Origin: Polysphondylium violaceum
Lineage: Eukaryota > Evosea > Eumycetozoa > Dictyosteliales > Dictyosteliaceae
DNA length: 21,245 nt
Assembly (NCBI GenBank): GCA_000277445.1
Contig: AJWJ01000417.1
Location: 1 to 21,245, forward strand
Direction of reading: 5' to 3'
Position 1 is the stretch's first letter. Each line of letters opens with the position of its first letter. Both the position numbers and the translations under genes were made by a program. The notes beneath the pieces were generated by a model. That model was not told the origin of the DNA. It was given only the letters and a program-made list of their open reading frames with translations, and made no database searches. Of the stretch, positions 19,001 through 21,245 are shown in pieces.

Positions 19001-20124
19001 GAAAATAAAGAATGGATGCAACACCTCCTCCAACAGCAACAACGGGATACTCTTGATGGGGAAATTGATCTCATTGTCGCCATAAAACAAATGCTGTTGG
19101 GCGTGCTCTTGATAATCCAATCCCTGATCTACCAACTGTATCAATTTAGATTTACTATAAATCTCATTCAACTTTCGAGGTTCAAATGACTTTGTTGCAT
19201 CTGAATAAAAAAATCGAGAAAATCTAAAAATAATATATTTTTCCTGCTATGGAATTTTTTTTTTAAATTGGATCCCCAAAATCAATCCCACCATAATCAC
19301 ACAGTTAGTCTAAAATCGATATACAATGAATCTATAGATATAATATTTATATTTACATTTGATGTATTTAAAACTTTACATGTTTCAATTCTTTTATCGC
19401 AACTATGAACCAATACTAGATTTGAAGAGCTAAAAGAAACCTTTTTATATCTTAGATTTAGATAAAAGATATTGAACCAATAATAAATCAAAAAAGCAAT
19501 ACCAGCTGTAAATATAATTGATATCCAATACAAAACTTCACCATTTGTGCAATATGCATAGCCAACCATTTTATCTATACTAAGCATGTCATCCTCTTCT
19601 TGTTGGTCATTGTTTTCCAGTTTCTCTAATTTCTTTTTAAAATCGTTATTTATCTTACCATACATGATTGGTGATGATTGTTTAGATAATGTTATTTGTT
19701 TTTGTTGTTGTTGTAATGATATTGATTCACCACCATTACATTGTAGTAATGGTGGTGAAGCTTCACCTTCATCTTCTCCCGATGACAATGAGCAAGTATT
19801 ATTATTATTTAATTTAAAACCACCATTATTACTAGAACCATCATTTATGTCAATATCTTGTAAAACATCATTGTCATCTTCATTTTCGTCTTCAGAGTTG
19901 TTTGTTGACAGGAGAGGAGGTGATTCTTTGTGAATGGTTCTTTTCTTTGTTTTTCTAGGTTCAAGAGAAGGTGAGCTACTACTTCCCACACTACTACTCG
20001 CAATACTGCTAAAACCCTTTTGAAGCTTTTCTTTTAACCCAAACAAAGAGCCACTGTTGTTATTGTTATTTTCATTGGCATCGTCTACGTCACTGTATTC
20101 ATCATGATTTTCATTTTGAATCAT
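16086..20124 (-). CDS. P5B-type transport ATPase, ATP13A2-like, three exons
   Basis: Exons 19325-20124, 16459-19223 and 16086-16384 join in frame to 1287 residues. Introns are 16385-16458 (GTATTG...ATAG, CTAACT branch site) and 19224-19324 (GTATAT...TTTAG; a donor a few bases further on also keeps frame). About 190 N-terminal residues are Ser/Asn/acidic-rich, then comes the P5-specific membrane-dipping segment (EVLYWISIIFTAGIAFLIYYW). Catalytic parts follow: TGES (442-445), the P5B hallmark PPALPMAMTVGTGFA (from 585), phosphorylated Asp 628 in DKTGTLT, KGSPE for nucleotide binding, TGDNPLTA and GDGANDCGALK. Exon 3 holds the last two helices and a Lys-rich tail (KKRSKKKK). P5B pumps of the ATP13A2 group sit in lysosomes/endosomes and export polyamines; that role is inferred from the family. 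Confidence 0.93.
16385..16458 (-). other. Second intron of the P5B ATPase gene
   Basis: 74 nt, from GTATTG at 16458 to ATAG at 16385, with CAACTAACTC as a near-ideal branch site. The intron is open in the upstream frame, so the 28 codons read through it (ending at 16385) look like a false C-terminus. Confidence 0.8.
19224..19324 (-). other. First intron of the P5B ATPase gene
   Basis: 101 nt, from GTATAT at 19324 to TTTTTAG at 19224. An alternative GTGATT donor (19303) gives the same downstream frame and seven more residues. The GTATAT donor is preferred as the better splice match. Confidence 0.6.
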
Positions 20125-20664
20125 TATATATATATTTGTTATTGTTGTTGCTGTTGTTGTTTGTTGTTCCTATTGGCCGGTGTATTTCTATGATGTGTGT
20201 CTATCCTCTCTGTGCTGTCCACTATAGGCGGCTTTGTTATTGTACTGTCTGTATGTATCACTATTGGGGGGAGGGGAAATAAAAAAGTGTCACTAATTGA
20301 AATGATTATGCTTTTTCTGGCAGAGTGTCAAACTATTTAAATTTAAATTTTAAATCCTGCTTTCACACTAACACACAATGGATATCTTTAGAATAAAATA
20401 TTCAAATAAATAAAATATGAGGTGAGAATAAACACACAACACACAATTACTATATACTGTAGTCCTACAAAAAAAAATGAAAATTTATAGATGTTTTTAT
20501 ATATAAATGGGGGGATTATTTATCAACACGCACTAACCACTCACAGATATATATTATTCACTCACACAACACACAAATTTGAGATATGAAGATAAGGAGA
20601 TCTTATAGGAACTACTATTTTAGTAATATATAAAACTATTTTTAAAAAACTCCAATAAGTAAGT

Positions 20665-20681
20665 ACACACACACACACACA
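20665..20681. repeat. CA dinucleotide microsatellite
   Basis: Eight to nine CA units in the gene-free region upstream of the P5B ATPase. Confidence 0.85.
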
Positions 20682-20769
20682 AAAACCAGGGATGGTATGT
20701 ATTGTATTATTTGTTACTAAACTTCAAAATGAAATGATAAATATAAAAATAAACATTCCCTTTGCTCAG

Positions 20770-20821
20770 CAAAGCAACTCATCGTGTCGATTTCAAAAAT
20801 GTGCAAAAAATGAGTGCTTCG
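20770..20821. other. Possible structured RNA hairpin
   Basis: AAGCAACTCAT near 20772 pairs with ATGAGTGCTT near 20811 to give ten base pairs with one bulged A. Just upstream, CTTTGC-TCA-GCAAAG (20760-20774) is a second small hairpin that overlaps the first arm. The patch is richer in G/C than its surroundings. No promoter element for a small RNA was identified. Confidence 0.25.
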
Positions 20822-20997
20822 TTGGGAAAAAAAATAAATTTTAAAAAAATAAAAAAAAATAAAAAATCACCACAAAAAAGTGATCGTATGAGTGTAACAA
20901 CTATACAATATTAATTTCCTATCAAAAAATGGGGGCGGGAATGACATGATGGTAGTGTTACTCTCTTTCCCCCACTTTTTTTAAATTACCCAATCGA

Positions 20998-21039
20998 TTT
21001 AAAAATGAATAAAATTTTACCCCTTTATTCATTTTTAAA
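20998..21039. repeat. Perfect 16-bp inverted repeat with 10-nt loop
   Basis: The arm TTTAAAAATGAATAAA at 20998-21013 is matched exactly by its reverse complement at 21024-21039, around the loop ATTTTACCCC. The right half can instead pair as ACCCCTTTA with TAAAGGGT (one bulge), so two exclusive folds are possible. Confidence 0.75.
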
Positions 21040-21245
21040 GGGTTACACACTTTCAAAAATGAAAAGACATGTATGTCATTTACAATGAAACTTTTGCATA
21101 GGATCTTATTTTATCTCTTTGCTTTTTTTATTTTATTAATTGTAAGATAGGCGATAAAACAAATATCAACAATAAAAATTAAAATTACCTTTTAAAAAAA
21201 ATCAATTTTGTTTTTGAAGAGTGTTTTCATTAATTAATTAAAAAG

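Larger units (their letters stand above)
20125..21245. promoter_or_regulatory. Gene-free region upstream of the P5B ATPase, with simple repeats and hairpins
   Basis: About 1.1 kb without a supported gene. The part next to 20124 has TATATATA and GTTGTTGTT runs and should be the ATPase promoter and 5' leader. Further out are a G-rich patch (20265-20277), a CA microsatellite (20665-20681), two hairpins (20770-20821 and 20998-21039), and long A-tracts near 20829-20870. The next gene presumably starts beyond the window. Confidence 0.4.

Noticed and set aside
19586-19933. 115-codon plus-strand frame rich in Ser/Cys
   Set aside because: Antisense to the low-complexity head of the P5B ATPase.
1-21245. 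tRNA genes, rRNA, CRISPR array, LTR or other virus-like elements
   Set aside because: No TTCRANNC-type T-arm with matching acceptor stem, no spaced direct repeats, and no reverse transcriptase, integrase or capsid-like frame were seen.

Overview
The window looks like nuclear DNA of a dictyostelid social amoeba, probably not D. discoideum itself because the coding regions are less AT-rich. The evidence is long A/T tracts between genes, short AT-rich introns (53-101 nt) with GTAAGT or GTATGT donors and TACTAAY-like branch sites, Asn/Gln/Ser runs inside proteins, and tightly packed genes on both strands. No rRNA, tRNA, CRISPR array or virus-like element was recognised. Most real genes are split by introns, so single reading frames understate them. 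I rebuilt six spliced models by hand, and every one closes exactly in frame.

Layout. (1) 28-1894, minus: a two-exon gene for a 601-aa protein with a Pro/Gln-rich middle and a conserved-looking C-terminal domain; not firmly recognised. (2) 2273-4587, plus: two tandem, eroded F-box genes whose C-terminal, phloem-protein-2-like halves are still open while the F-box halves are broken. (3) 4740-8104, minus: a tandem array of UbiA-family membrane prenyltransferases of the UBIAD1/MenA type. It holds two full-length copies of two exons each and, at the left end, a third copy reduced to its last exon. The spacers are duplicated too and carry short palindromic repeats. (4) 8499-9110: a decayed P-loop NTPase-like relic and an unrelated coding-like fragment on the other strand. 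(5) 9117-10980, plus: a four-exon CWF19L1/Drn1 gene (lariat RNA turnover and splicing). (6) 11181-15984: four small-molecule enzymes, namely a 2-oxoglutarate/Fe(II) oxygenase (minus), imidazolonepropionase of histidine breakdown (minus, two exons), a membrane-anchored short-chain dehydrogenase (minus, three exons) and deoxyribose-phosphate aldolase (plus). (7) 16086-20124, minus: a three-exon P5B-type ATPase of the ATP13A2 kind, 1287 aa. (8) 20125-21245: a gene-free region with simple repeats and strong hairpins.

The metabolic genes do not form one pathway; their adjacency looks like ordinary dense packing. The only multi-gene locus with its own story is the prenyltransferase array, where tandem duplication, loss of one copy and probable gene conversion can all be read from the sequence. 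I did not find a clearly new molecular system.
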